From contig NZ_CP176395.1 in NCBI RefSeq assembly GCF_046244365.1, forward strand, positions 8,370,001 to 8,434,000: a stretch of DNA of 64,000 nt, written 5' to 3'. This DNA comes from Paenibacillus_V sp046244365. GTDB lineage: Bacteria > Bacillota > Bacilli > Paenibacillales > NBRC-103111. This document shows positions 8,120 to 15,653 of this stretch, one piece after another. The first letter of the stretch is position 1. Each line of letters starts with the position of its first letter. The position numbers and the translations under genes are program-made. A model generated the notes under the pieces. That model had not been told where the DNA came from, did not search any database, and worked only from the letters and a program-made list of their open reading frames with translations.

Positions 8120-8241
8120 GAGGGCATGGGGAAGGGCCCGACCGCTGTTGAAATCTTATTCCTTGAATTATATTTTGTCGCAGTTGGAAGACGATTTCAA
8201 AGGCGGACGCTGACGCTTCTCCGCTCCTTCCCCATGCCCTC
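8120..8241. repeat. 122-bp element with perfect 16-bp inverted ends
   Basis: GAGGGCATGGGGAAGG at 8120-8135 is the exact reverse complement of 8226-8241. Inside lies a second pair, GTTGAAATC (8146-8154) with GATTTCAAA (8193-8201). The whole can fold into one long interrupted hairpin or represent a small non-autonomous element. It lies between the sialidase stop and the terminator. Confidence 0.6.
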
Positions 8242-8284
8242 TTAGGCCTTTCTACCGCCTCTTCAACCTCATCCGTACCAAACT

Positions 8285-11200
8285 CTATTCACCTGAGCCA
8301 TCATGAGGAATGGTTACTGTTGCAGAAGCGGTTGTTTCATTCCCTGCTTTATCGATAGCGGCATAAATGATCGTATAAACACGTCCTTGGCCCTTGCCCG
8401 ACCTCTCCGCACGCACGCTGAAAGACGTATCGTCCGTACCATATAAAGCGTCTTGAATATCATTCGGCTGATCCCCGTCCCCTAAGCCATTCTCAGGTTC
8501 ATTACTGGTAATTGAACGTAACACAACGGAGTCAATCCCAGAAAGTCCATCACTATAATTCAATGTTGCACGAATGGGAACTAACTTATGATTCGGTGCT
8601 TTAATGCTAGTGACATCTAACGTTAACGATAATATTGGGGCTGTCTTGTCCACTCGGATTGTCGTTTCTTTCACGTCCTCCACATTCCCGGCACTGTCCA
8701 TACTGCGATACTCTACCTTATTCATGCCATCAGCTGTCAGGGTGAACGCTTGGTCGTATGCTGACCATACCCCTCCGTTGATCCGGTATTCCGTTCTGAT
8801 TACCCCCGGAACGTTATCATAGGTAGCAAGAGTTACCGTCACATCTCTGGAGTACCAACCGCCAGAGCCGTTCGATTCGGCAGGACTGATGGCCGCTATA
8901 GTACTTGGTGCCGTAAAATCTGCCCATTGTTCACCCCCGACCGCTCCTGCTATAGGCAATCCGGCTTCCGTGTCCTGAATCATTAAGTTGTCGATATATA
9001 CGTCGGTTCCCGTTCCTGCGGTACTCGCTGAAGCTATGTTGAAATGCGTGATTAGATTGCCATCCAAATAATTTTCTACATTCCCTTTAAAGGCGCCATC
9101 CACCCAAACGCCGATTAGCTTGGCCGCCACATCGAATTGGAGTTCAATATCATGCCAGGTTCCGGTTGTAATATCGGTCTGTACCGGAAGCTCCACTCGA
9201 TTCCCCGCACGATTGTACACTCTTAAGGAACCGTCCGCTTCCAGCATGAACTGGAATACCGTTCCCGGCGCATTATGAACATAAGAATACGGCTCACGCA
9301 AGGAAAAGCTAAACAAATCACTCAGATTAGACGCATATAGGCTGAATTTGACCGTCCCTTTTCGGATTCCCGGAAACAATCGGCTGCCTGCAGTCAGACT
9401 GGTTGTATTATTGTCGAGCAATCTCAATGAGCTGGCTCCGCTTTTGGATTGATTGGTACTGGTTGAAATCGAACCTCCTAATTCCCACCAATAGTCATTT
9501 TTCAATTCAGAGTATTCAAAATCGTCGAAAACGCCATGCGATCGGTACAAGTAACGGTTAAAGTCTTCGACCAACAGGGTGGTTGCCGTTGACCAATTCG
9601 ATCCCCACCAGCCGAACAAATAAGTATCCGGGTCCACCTCAACCAAAGACGGTTGGGTCGCCACTTGTTTGGCAGGGTTTACAGCGGATTGAGACAGACG
9701 TGTTCTTCCCAACAGATCCCGCATAGCCCTCCAGGAGTTGGTTTCATCTTGGCTGTAAGCGAGCGTCAGCGGATTACGCAAATAACTGGTTCCCCCGAAG
9801 GAGTTGTTCCCCGGCCACAGCAGCAAAATATCGTGATTGCTATGACGCTTCAGGACCGACATCGTATTGGATGAAAACACGGGAGCATCAGTCGGAACCG
9901 ACCAGGTTCTGCCGTTATCCGTTGATGTACTTTGCGCCAGCTTGACCTTGCCGGGAACCTGCTGACGCATATACATTCTTAGCGATCCATCTGCCAACTG
10001 CACGATCGACGGTTCCGACAGTCCCGCTTCGCTTCCGCTTGAACCTACGGCCAGCTGGCTCACACTTTTGGTCCATGTGACGCCTTGATCCGTTGAAATC
10101 AGCACGCTTACCGCAAAAGAACCATCTGGAGCCTTCACGTAGACAAAAGGAAAGATCCAGTCTCCGTTAACAAGTTCAATCGGATTCGTATATGTGACAT
10201 TGTAATTGATTGGATATGTGGCTCCATTATACTCAAGCGTTCCTGTGTTTATTTTCACCGGTTGCGCAAAAGTGCGTCCATGATCCATCGATACGGTATA
10301 GTATAAATCGTTGCGGCATGCGTTTCCTGCCGTCAAGCAATTGGTCGTTGTGTATCCATAATACGAGTAGAAGAATAAGACTACTTTCCCGGTCGCAGGG
10401 TCGACGAACAAGCTTGCCGGCTCATCTCGGCCCGCATCGTTCAAATTCACGATCTGAGTTTGGGCTGTCCACGTACGTCCGCCGTCCGAGGAATATTTGG
10501 CATAAATGCCGCTGGTTGTTGAGCTTACCCTGTTGGCGACCATCAGGATGTCCCCGTTGGCTAACTTCTCGGGTTTTACATTATCCCTAAACTCAGGAGT
10601 TGAATGCTCCATCAAAGTTTTATTCCCATACTCCACTTGAAGACCTTCCTGTCCGGCACCGACAAACTCCGCAGATGCATTGCCGTAGTAAAAGTAAACC
10701 GTGGAAAGGCCTGGTTCCAGCGTCGGGATGTTGACATAAAAACCGTTATCGTCCATGTAATAAGCCAGCTCATGGTTCGCTTCATCGGCAAACCGAACGT
10801 CCCTGAAGTCCCGTTGCAGCTTGCCGGCAGCCTGTAATGCAGCTGTACCCAATGCCGATTTGGCAATATACACCGATCGGTCTAACAACGGGGACGTACC
10901 GGCGTTGGATACCTGAACGGATTTTTTATACAGCCATGTCCCTCCGCCAGACGCCGTCCATTCGCCTACCGATCGGTTCGATACATAGATCATGTTTTGT
11001 AAATTCGTATTGGAAAAGGTAAACGAAGTATCGTCAAAATGGTTATGAACTTTAATATAACGTCCTGATGCGTTCATGTTATAAAGGATGATCCGGTTAT
11101 TCAGCTTGAGAAACCTCCAATCCGAGACTTTCGTGTAGCTTTGGTTGTCATTGCTTACGTAAACCGATAAATCGGTTTTTTCTACACGTGAAGGTCCTTG

Positions 11201-11878
11201 ATTCTCCACCAATTCAATTGTATTGAATGGTTGAGAGGAGCCAAGATCGATACCTAGGCTTCGATAATTATAATCCAATGCTGCTGCAACAACGGTTCCC
11301 CAGTTGCCTATCGGCATAGTTGCGGGGTTGAGGTCTTGATTGACATAACCGATCGTCCCCGGAATTGAGGGCGATCGCGGCATGACTTGACGTACTTCAA
11401 GCATGTGCTGCAAATTGGACTGAGTCAGCCAAGTCCCCGAAGGTCCTGCATCGGTAAAATGGGAGTGTACTTTAACAAAGCGCGCACTCACTGAGAAATC
11501 CTGAAGGACGATCGCTTGGCCTGCTTTCCAAAAGCTCCATCCGCTTAATTGGGTGTATGTAACGTTGTCGTTGCTTATGTAGACGGAAATATTAGCGCTA
11601 GAATTTACACGGTTGGTGCTATTCTCGTCATGAAGTCTAATCTCGTTGAAGGTACGGGATTCCCCGAGGTCGATCCCGATACTCCGGTTGAAGTAATCAA
11701 AGTACGCACTGCCCGAATAGCCAAAATTGGCCAACGAACCGCTTAGAGGAGCGCTGTCATTGTTTAGATATCCCACGCTCCCCGCCCACTCGGCCGCATG
11801 GGCAGTCGATCCGGCAGGCGAAAAGGGCATAAGCCCTGCAAAAAGAACGAAAATCAGCAAAAGACAACTTTTTCTCAT
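8285..11878 (-). CDS. Large secreted sialidase-like multidomain glycosidase
   Basis: About 1197 residues from the ATG at 11878, which has AGGAAGGGATGG upstream. A signal peptide (MRKSCLLLIFVLFAGLMPF...AHA) sends it outside the cell. Two similar discoidin-like modules (about 30-300, each with SVYISN/VSNDN-type strands) are followed by a DUF2341 module (about 310-415) and a beta-propeller with Asp-box repeats SSDGGRTW, SMDHGRTF, STDQGVTW and STDNGRTW (about 415-770). Then come a concanavalin-like module (about 780-970), an OmpL47-type module with TEYRINGGVWSAY, and a final Ig-like module. It probably binds and cleaves terminal sialic acid or a related sugar from host or plant glycans. The sugar specificity is inference. 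It is a single-gene transcript. Confidence 0.85.
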   Translation of the reverse strand: MRKSCLLLIFVLFAGLMPFSPAGSTAHAAEWAGSVGYLNNDSAPLSGSLANFGYSGSAYFDYFNRSIGIDLGESRTFNEIRLHDENSTNRVNSSANISVYISNDNVTYTQLSGWSFWKAGQAIVLQDFSVSARFVKVHSHFTDAGPSGTWLTQSNLQHMLEVRQVMPRSPSIPGTIGYVNQDLNPATMPIGNWGTVVAAALDYNYRSLGIDLGSSQPFNTIELVENQGPSRVEKTDLSVYVSNDNQSYTKVSDWRFLKLNNRIILYNMNASGRYIKVHNHFDDTSFTFSNTNLQNMIYVSNRSVGEWTASGGGTWLYKKSVQVSNAGTSPLLDRSVYIAKSALGTAALQAAGKLQRDFRDVRFADEANHELAYYMDDNGFYVNIPTLEPGLSTVYFYYGNASAEFVGAGQEGLQVEYGNKTLMEHSTPEFRDNVKPEKLANGDILMVANRVSSTTSGIYAKYSSDGGRTWTAQTQIVNLNDAGRDEPASLFVDPATGKVVLFFYSYYGYTTTNCLTAGNACRNDLYYTVSMDHGRTFAQPVKINTGTLEYNGATYPINYNVTYTNPIELVNGDWIFPFVYVKAPDGSFAVSVLISTDQGVTWTKSVSQLAVGSSGSEAGLSEPSIVQLADGSLRMYMRQQVPGKVKLAQSTSTDNGRTWSVPTDAPVFSSNTMSVLKRHSNHDILLLWPGNNSFGGTSYLRNPLTLAYSQDETNSWRAMRDLLGRTRLSQSAVNPAKQVATQPSLVEVDPDTYLFGWWGSNWSTATTLLVEDFNRYLYRSHGVFDDFEYSELKNDYWWELGGSISTSTNQSKSGASSLRLLDNNTTSLTAGSRLFPGIRKGTVKFSLYASNLSDLFSFSLREPYSYVHNAPGTVFQFMLEADGSLRVYNRAGNRVELPVQTDITTGTWHDIELQFDVAAKLIGVWVDGAFKGNVENYLDGNLITHFNIASASTAGTGTDVYIDNLMIQDTEAGLPIAGAVGGEQWADFTAPSTIAAISPAESNGSGGWYSRDVTVTLATYDNVPGVIRTEYRINGGVWSAYDQAFTLTADGMNKVEYRSMDSAGNVEDVKETTIRVDKTAPILSLTLDVTSIKAPNHKLVPIRATLNYSDGLSGIDSVVLRSITSNEPENGLGDGDQPNDIQDALYGTDDTSFSVRAERSGKGQGRVYTIIYAAIDKAGNETTASATVTIPHDGSGE

Positions 11879-12009
11879 AGTTCCATCCCTTCCTGAGACC
11901 CTAGTTTGATCCTTCACCATTCCATTGCTTCATGTTTGTAATCACAACCACGTTGGACATTTCATTCTTGTTGCTTAGAACTCTCCACCCCCTCTGCTCC
12001 AGGTGAAAT

Positions 12010-12130
12010 CATTTTGGAAGCGCTATCATTTTCGCTTAATACTGATCTTAACCATCGTAAAGCTCTAACGAATGAATGGTGGCGGGAACATCACGCCTAC
12101 AATAAAATATGTATAATGGTTAGACCATAT
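12010..12130 (-). promoter_or_regulatory. Candidate catabolite and GntR-type control sites upstream of the sialidase
   Basis: On the minus strand ATGATAGCGCTTCCA (12014-12028) matches the CcpA cre consensus with one mismatch, 136 bases before the start codon. Further upstream ATGGTCTAACCAT (12116-12128) is a near-perfect dyad resembling GntR/NagR-type operators (TGGTCTAGACCA) with one base missing. Both fit sugar-responsive control but are inferred from sequence only. Confidence 0.35.
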
Positions 12131-12189
12131 TATCAATACAATTATAACTTAGCAATCAAGCGATTCGTTGTCAACTCTTATTATTCGCC

Positions 12190-12388
12190 ACTTTGGATAT
12201 ACCTTGGCATGTAGGTTCTCGACTCCGCGCGCACATTGGGCCAGCATGGACTTCACGGCGTTGCATCCCTGACTCGTAATCGTCTTGAGCAGATAAGCGA
12301 GTAGTAGCTTCAACGGCTCTTTGACCGTGAATTGCTTTGGCGCGCTAGGATGCGGTTTCATCCGATTGGAAGGGTGTTTAGCAGCCAT
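12190..12388 (-). pseudogene. N-terminal fragment of an RluA-type pseudouridine synthase
   Basis: The minus strand reads PKQFTVKEPLKLLLAYLLKT and then GCNAVKSMLAQCARGVE, matching the S4 RNA-binding N-terminus of RluA/RluD-type pseudouridine synthases (pattern FTVxEPxELxxFLLxT...RNxVKSLL). The catalytic domain is missing and the remaining residues do not fit the family. The copy is broken; a ribosome binding site is not evident. Confidence 0.5.
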
Positions 12389-12410
12389 AGATCAGCGTAT
12401 TGTTCTAAAG

Positions 12411-12440
12411 AAAAACCGTCCGAAAATCACGGACGGTCCT
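12411..12440. terminator. Terminator-like hairpin
   Basis: Stem ACCGTCCG/CGGACGGT with a short A-rich loop, preceded on the plus strand by AAAAA, giving a T-tract on the minus strand. It lies upstream of the RluA-type fragment and has no clear parent gene. Confidence 0.6.
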
Positions 12441-12536
12441 TGGTGAGTAGCTGTTTGATAAAGTTTTAGACAGGAAGGCTTGATATTACGGGCTTTGAGA
12501 ACAGGAAAATCGTCAGCTTACTGGAAAATAGTATTA

Positions 12537-12633
12537 GACTGCCCCCAAAAATCGAAACAGCGACAGACTTGGACGAGAAAATAAAGTCCTAGACTGTCGC
12601 TATATTGTTGAACTATCGTGCCCGTTACTTCAA
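12537..12633. repeat. Composite intergenic repeat, copy 6
   Basis: A left half-arm (GACTGCCCCC), a hairpin with perfect AGCGACAG (12559-12566) and CTGTCGCT (12594-12601) arms, and a right arm AACTATCGTGCCCGTTACTT. The right arm overlaps the stop codon of the DUF3888 gene, so the repeat contributes the last bases of that gene. Confidence 0.7.
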
Positions 12634-13317
12634 AAGATTTTGATAATTGGGGAGGAAATCATCCTTATCGGGGCCTCTAAGATGTTCAAAATTTTTAAGC
12701 TCAACTCCTGCCGACGAGATCCGATATGTAAGTACATCTTCGCCGACAGGGATATGAGGACCGACTATGGGCTGAGCATCTAATGTGATTAAAAAATCAA
12801 AACCACGAAAAGCAGCTACCCTTCCAATGCTCTTCACATTTACATAATCCGGATGAATAACTGGTGGTACTGTAGTTACATCTGCGTATACCCTAGTAAG
12901 TTTCTCCTGCATATGTGGAAGTAGAATTAAAACAAGCATATCTTGTAGCTGCAGTTCCCTTGAGTCTTCAAGCGGCTTATTACCATCTGCATTTGAAGTT
13001 TGCTCTGAAAGAGCCTCTTCATCAACATAGTGAACATCTATTTTATGTTTGTTATCCGTCTCAGGAGAGGCTTGTGTGTATTCTACAAGAGCACCACTGC
13101 CCTCAGCGAATAAACGAAGAGGTACATATGCCTTGTTATTATAGTTAAGCACCTCCTCACTTTCCTGTAGTTGTACTTCTTTGGAGAGCCCGTTAGCTAG
13201 AAAAAAAGTAACTTTACTTGGAAAGATTGTTGCTTCAATTACACTTGAAGCAAATACAGAAGTTGTTGCCATTAAGAAGGCACCACACAACACACCAGCA
13301 ATATAATGTTTCTTCAA
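12625..13317 (-). CDS. Secreted DUF3888-domain protein with copper-amine-oxidase-like N-domain
   Basis: The 230-residue protein starts with a signal peptide (MKKHYIAGVLCGAFLMATT...FA). Residues 30-80 (FFLANGLSKEVQLQ, KAYVPLRLFAEGSG) resemble the stalk-type copper amine oxidase N-terminal domain used in secreted Bacillales proteins. Residues about 115-215 match DUF3888 (LQDMLVLILLPHMQEKL, VGEDVLTYRISSAG), of unknown function. It is likely exported to the wall-membrane space. A GAGGAGAG-type site precedes the ATG. It is the first of three small secreted proteins in this stretch, all on the minus strand. Confidence 0.72.
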   Translation of the reverse strand: MKKHYIAGVLCGAFLMATTSVFASSVIEATIFPSKVTFFLANGLSKEVQLQESEEVLNYNNKAYVPLRLFAEGSGALVEYTQASPETDNKHKIDVHYVDEEALSEQTSNADGNKPLEDSRELQLQDMLVLILLPHMQEKLTRVYADVTTVPPVIHPDYVNVKSIGRVAAFRGFDFLITLDAQPIVGPHIPVGEDVLTYRISSAGVELKNFEHLRGPDKDDFLPNYQNLLK

Positions 13318-13435
13318 TTCGTCCTCTCCTCTTCAAATGTAAATTATTATCTAATAGACGAAGCAAATGTACTGTTTGTTCCTAACACGTATAAACTAAA
13401 TACCGCTAACATACATGCGACTCAAGGGAATGGAT

Positions 13436-13475
13436 AGTTGCGTTATTCTGCCCGTTAGGTCCGTTAGTTAAGCAA
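13436..13475. repeat. Composite intergenic repeat, copy 7 (single arm)
   Basis: GTTGCGTTATTCTGCCCGTT followed by AGGTCCGTTAGTTAAG. It shares the GATAGTTGCGTTA lead-in with copies 3 and 4. Located just past the 3' end of the following secreted-protein gene. Confidence 0.5.
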
Positions 13476-13517
13476 AGGTGTTTTTCGGCAGCCTATACAC
13501 GTTGTTATGTTTACGGC

Positions 13518-13943
13518 TTATTTAAGCCAATCATAAAGTTCTGTTGATTTTGTGCGAATCAGGTTTGAACCATTCCTTATTACGATTTCACCTTTTATAG
13601 GGAAAGCTTGTGAATAGCCTCTCCCATCGACCAATGTTCCATGAACCCATTTATACGCTTGTGAAACTGTAATCAACCTTCGGTCGTTCATTCGTACCTT
13701 TAAAAGAATTGTGCGCTTTCCAAACTCCGCTAGCCCATCGACAGGTTCTGAAGCGTTGATCCACCCCATCACTTTTGAAATTGTGGCTTTTCCTGATTCA
13801 TCGGCATTTATATACATATGCCCTTGTTCTCCAGGCATGTTTCGAACAATCTCCATGGATGTAACATCTTCACCCCTTAGCAATGGCATTTTTGGTGAGA
13901 TATTAGCGGTCAAGATCATGATAGATAAGAGAATTATTTTCAT
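13518..13943 (-). CDS. Small secreted or membrane-anchored protein of unknown function
   Basis: The 141-residue protein has a hydrophobic N-terminus (MKIILLSIMILTANI) that looks like a signal peptide or anchor. The remainder is soluble, with a segment KATISKVMGWINASEPVDG and KRTILLKVRMNDRRLITVSQ. I do not recognise the family. The ATG is preceded by GAGGC seven bases upstream. It is flanked on both sides by copies of the composite repeat, as are its two secreted neighbours. Confidence 0.6.
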   Translation of the reverse strand: MKIILLSIMILTANISPKMPLLRGEDVTSMEIVRNMPGEQGHMYINADESGKATISKVMGWINASEPVDGLAEFGKRTILLKVRMNDRRLITVSQAYKWVHGTLVDGRGYSQAFPIKGEIVIRNGSNLIRTKSTELYDWLK

Positions 13944-14082
13944 TACTTAGCCTCATTTCATTTTTTGGTTAAATTAGCCGAATTTCAAAGAAAAATTCTC
14001 TGCGCAACGCAGATCCATCGGAAACTTTTGAGTTGTAAACCCTTGTAGGTCAACTAAGTCTGCTCAACAGCTAATAAAACAA

Positions 14083-14142
14083 GGAGCAGTTTGCTCGCGG
14101 CAAACTACTCCCTGGTTCTTTGAACTAACGGGCACGATCAAT
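14083..14142. repeat. Composite intergenic repeat, copy 8 (reversed) with terminator
   Basis: The hairpin GGAGCAGTTTGC/GCAAACTACTCC (14083-14112) is followed on the plus strand by the reversed arm TGAACTAACGGGCACGATC. On the minus strand the stem is followed by TTGTTTTATT, so it should terminate the gene ending at 14155. This copy is opposite in orientation to the others. Confidence 0.7.
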
Positions 14143-14154
14143 CGCTGATAGTTC

Positions 14155-14544
14155 TTAATGAATTTTATATCCGACAAGATAATATTGGGCATATGCGGTG
14201 TCGTTCCTTAAATCCATCTCCACAGTGTGTCCATCTGGTCTACACAAAGCAATCTTAATTTCAAAATACTGTGCACCATGTATTGCATCAACTGGTCTTG
14301 ATTTTTCTTTATTTTTATTAAAGGTCACACGCTCGTTGATAGAGAGTATTTTTTCACAGTTAAATTGAGTGTATTCTTCATTAAATATTTCCTTCAGTGA
14401 TGAGATAATTACGGGTCTTAATTGTTGTATCAATGCATTTTCGGTTACTTCTAACCTTGGGTCTGGGTGTGCGAAAGCTCCTGGTTCAAAAGATAAAAAA
14501 CATCCAATAAGTATAACAGTGACTAAGCCTAACCTACTTTTCAT
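14155..14544 (-). CDS. Small secreted protein of unknown function
   Basis: The 129-residue protein has a clear signal peptide (MKSRLGLVTVILIGCFLSF...AFA). The mature part has two cysteines (FNCEKI and IALCRPDG) that could form a disulfide, and a pattern ENALIQQLRPVIISSLKEIF loosely like the helical start of DUF3888 proteins. I do not assign a family. The start ATG is preceded by an AGGTGA motif. It lies directly after a repeat copy with terminator at its 3' end. Confidence 0.6.
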   Translation of the reverse strand: MKSRLGLVTVILIGCFLSFEPGAFAHPDPRLEVTENALIQQLRPVIISSLKEIFNEEYTQFNCEKILSINERVTFNKNKEKSRPVDAIHGAQYFEIKIALCRPDGHTVEMDLRNDTAYAQYYLVGYKIH

Positions 14545-14618
14545 AATTTTTCACCTGACCATTTTTTGCTTAGTCTGGTCACAATTAGGGAAAATATGTA
14601 TCCTTGATCGATAATCGA

Positions 14619-14700
14619 TTACTGCCCGTTACTTCAATGAAAAAGAGGAGATGCATAGCTGCAAGCTCCTCAACTATCGTTATCCGATAGCTTAAATAAC
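14619..14700. repeat. Composite intergenic repeat, copy 9, with terminator of the tRNA-Phe array
   Basis: Arm ACTGCCCGTTACTTCAATG, hairpin GAGGAGATGCA/TGCAAGCTCCTC, and small dyad CTATCG-TTATC-CGATAG. Nearly identical in layout and sequence to copy 1 (231-315). On the minus strand the stem is followed by five T residues and lies just past the tRNA-Phe array, for which it is the likely terminator. Confidence 0.72.
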
Positions 14701-14731
14701 GATACGTTCATCAACGATCAAAAGTTTATCT

Positions 14732-14754
14732 TCTACCAATTGAGCTACCGAGCC
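14732..14754 (-). pseudogene. 5' fragment of a tRNA-Phe gene
   Basis: Reading the minus strand, GGCTCGGTAGCTCAATTGGT then AGA matches the first 23 bases of the five complete tRNA-Phe genes (one change) and then stops matching at the end of the D arm. It occupies the next position in the 90-base register, so it is a truncated sixth unit. Confidence 0.8.
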
Positions 14755-14769
14755 TTAGTTTTTTGGATA

Positions 14770-14845
14770 TGGTGGCTCGGGGCGGAATCGAACCGCCGAC
14801 ACTAGGATTTTCAGTCCTATGCTCTACCAACTGAGCTACCGAGCC
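14770..14845 (-). tRNA. tRNA-Phe(GAA), copy 5 in transcription order
   Basis: 76 bases with encoded CCA, anticodon GAA in CTGAAAA, and perfect acceptor (GGCTCGG/CCGAGCC) and T stems (GGCGG/CCGCC). This is the only copy with no wobble in the T stem. Confidence 0.95.
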
Positions 14846-14860
14846 TTAGTTTTTTGGATA

Positions 14861-14936
14861 TGGTGGCTCGCGACGGAATCGAACCGCCGACACTAGGATT
14901 TTCAGTCCTATGCTCTACCAACTGAGCTACCGAGCC
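14861..14936 (-). tRNA. tRNA-Phe(GAA), copy 4 in transcription order, with acceptor mismatch
   Basis: Same as the neighbours except that base 66 is G, giving a G7-G66 mismatch at the base of the acceptor stem, plus a G-U pair in the T stem. CCA is encoded. It may be processed or charged less well. Confidence 0.9.
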
Positions 14937-14950
14937 TTAGTTTTTGGATA

Positions 14951-15026
14951 TGGTGGCTCGCGACGGAATCGAACCGCCGACACTAGGATTTTCAGTCCTA
15001 TGCTCTACCAACTGAGCTACCGAGCC
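14951..15026 (-). tRNA. tRNA-Phe(GAA), copy 3 in transcription order, with acceptor mismatch
   Basis: Identical to the copy at 14861-14936, including the G7-G66 mismatch, which shows that the two arose by duplication or were homogenised. Confidence 0.9.
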
Positions 15027-15040
15027 TTAGTTTTTGGATA

Positions 15041-15116
15041 TGGTGGCTCGGGACGGAATCGAACCGCCGACACTAGGATTTTCAGTCCTATGCTCTACCA
15101 ACTGAGCTACCGAGCC
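15041..15116 (-). tRNA. tRNA-Phe(GAA), copy 2 in transcription order
   Basis: Anticodon GAA, encoded CCA, full acceptor pairing, one G-U pair in the T stem (CCGTC). Identical to the first copy. Confidence 0.95.
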
Positions 15117-15131
15117 TTAGTTTTTTGGATA

Positions 15132-15207
15132 TGGTGGCTCGGGACGGAATCGAACCGCCGACACTAGGATTTTCAGTCCTATGCTCTACCAACTGAGCTA
15201 CCGAGCC
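15132..15207 (-). tRNA. tRNA-Phe(GAA), copy 1 in transcription order
   Basis: The first tRNA after the T-box leader, 57 bases beyond its terminator. Anticodon GAA, discriminator A73, encoded CCA. Spacers between array units all read TATCCAAAAA(A)CTAA on the minus strand. Confidence 0.95.
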
Positions 15208-15217
15208 AAAATTTTGG

Positions 15218-15246
15218 ATTGTATTTTAACAAGGGCGAACGCGCAA
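15218..15246 (-). promoter_or_regulatory. Candidate second promoter between the T-box and the tRNA-Phe array
   Basis: TTGCGC, a 17-base spacer and TACAAT on the minus strand, placing the start about four bases before the first tRNA. The -10 is good (5 of 6) but the -35 is poor (3 of 6). If active, it would give T-box-independent expression of the array. Confidence 0.4.
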
Positions 15247-15261
15247 TAGAAGTCGTTGAAC

Positions 15262-15527
15262 AACAAAAAGCCCCTCATCCGAAGGGACGAGGAGCCGTGG
15301 TACCACCCTAATTAGAACATTCTTTTGATAAAGATTGTTCTCACTTTAATAAAATAACGGTTTAACCGGTACCCTCTACTTACCGTAAGTGGTTTCAAGG
15401 GACTGCTCCGGAGCGAACTTCATTCAACCTGATCCTTAGAAACGCTCTCAATCTCCGGCGTTTCTTCCCTGTAAAGAGGTATTGAATTACTTTTCTCCAT
15501 CAAAGCATTTCATTTGGATATAAAATT
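15262..15527 (-). promoter_or_regulatory. T-box leader, phenylalanine-type, upstream of the tRNA-Phe array
   Basis: T-box leaders sense uncharged tRNA and let RNA polymerase read through a terminator. In transcription order the sequence shows: Stem I with an internal loop (AAAAGTA opposite GAAGTTCG) holding specifier TTC at 15415-15417; Stem III (AGAACAATCTT/AAGAATGTTCT); the T-box AGGGTGGTACCACGG with bulge UGGU, complementary to the tRNA ACCA end; and an 11-bp terminator stem with five T residues (15265-15296). UUC pairs with anticodon GAA. The next genes are five tRNA-Phe genes, not a synthetase or other protein gene. Assigning the specifier as UUC rather than the overlapping GUU is supported by the following purine and by the downstream tRNA identity. 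Confidence 0.9.
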
Positions 15528-15533
15528 TCCCTT

Positions 15534-15562
15534 ATTATACGTTAGCAGATTAACAAAGTCAA
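15534..15562 (-). promoter_or_regulatory. Sigma-A promoter of the T-box/tRNA-Phe unit
   Basis: TTGACT (15557-15562), 17-base spacer, TATAAT (15534-15539) on the minus strand, with transcription expected to start near 15527, just before Stem I. Confidence 0.88.
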
Positions 15563-15653
15563 TAACTGGAACTGATTGTTGGCTAAACTGCGCGATGCCT
15601 TAATTCCGTTCTCAGTCTACATTTCCGAGTCTAACACTTTATTTTCTTCGGAC

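Noticed and set aside
14910..15167. A repetitive reading frame across the tRNA-Phe array
   Set aside because: The periodic peptide is only the tRNA genes read on the wrong strand; no ribosome binding site exists.
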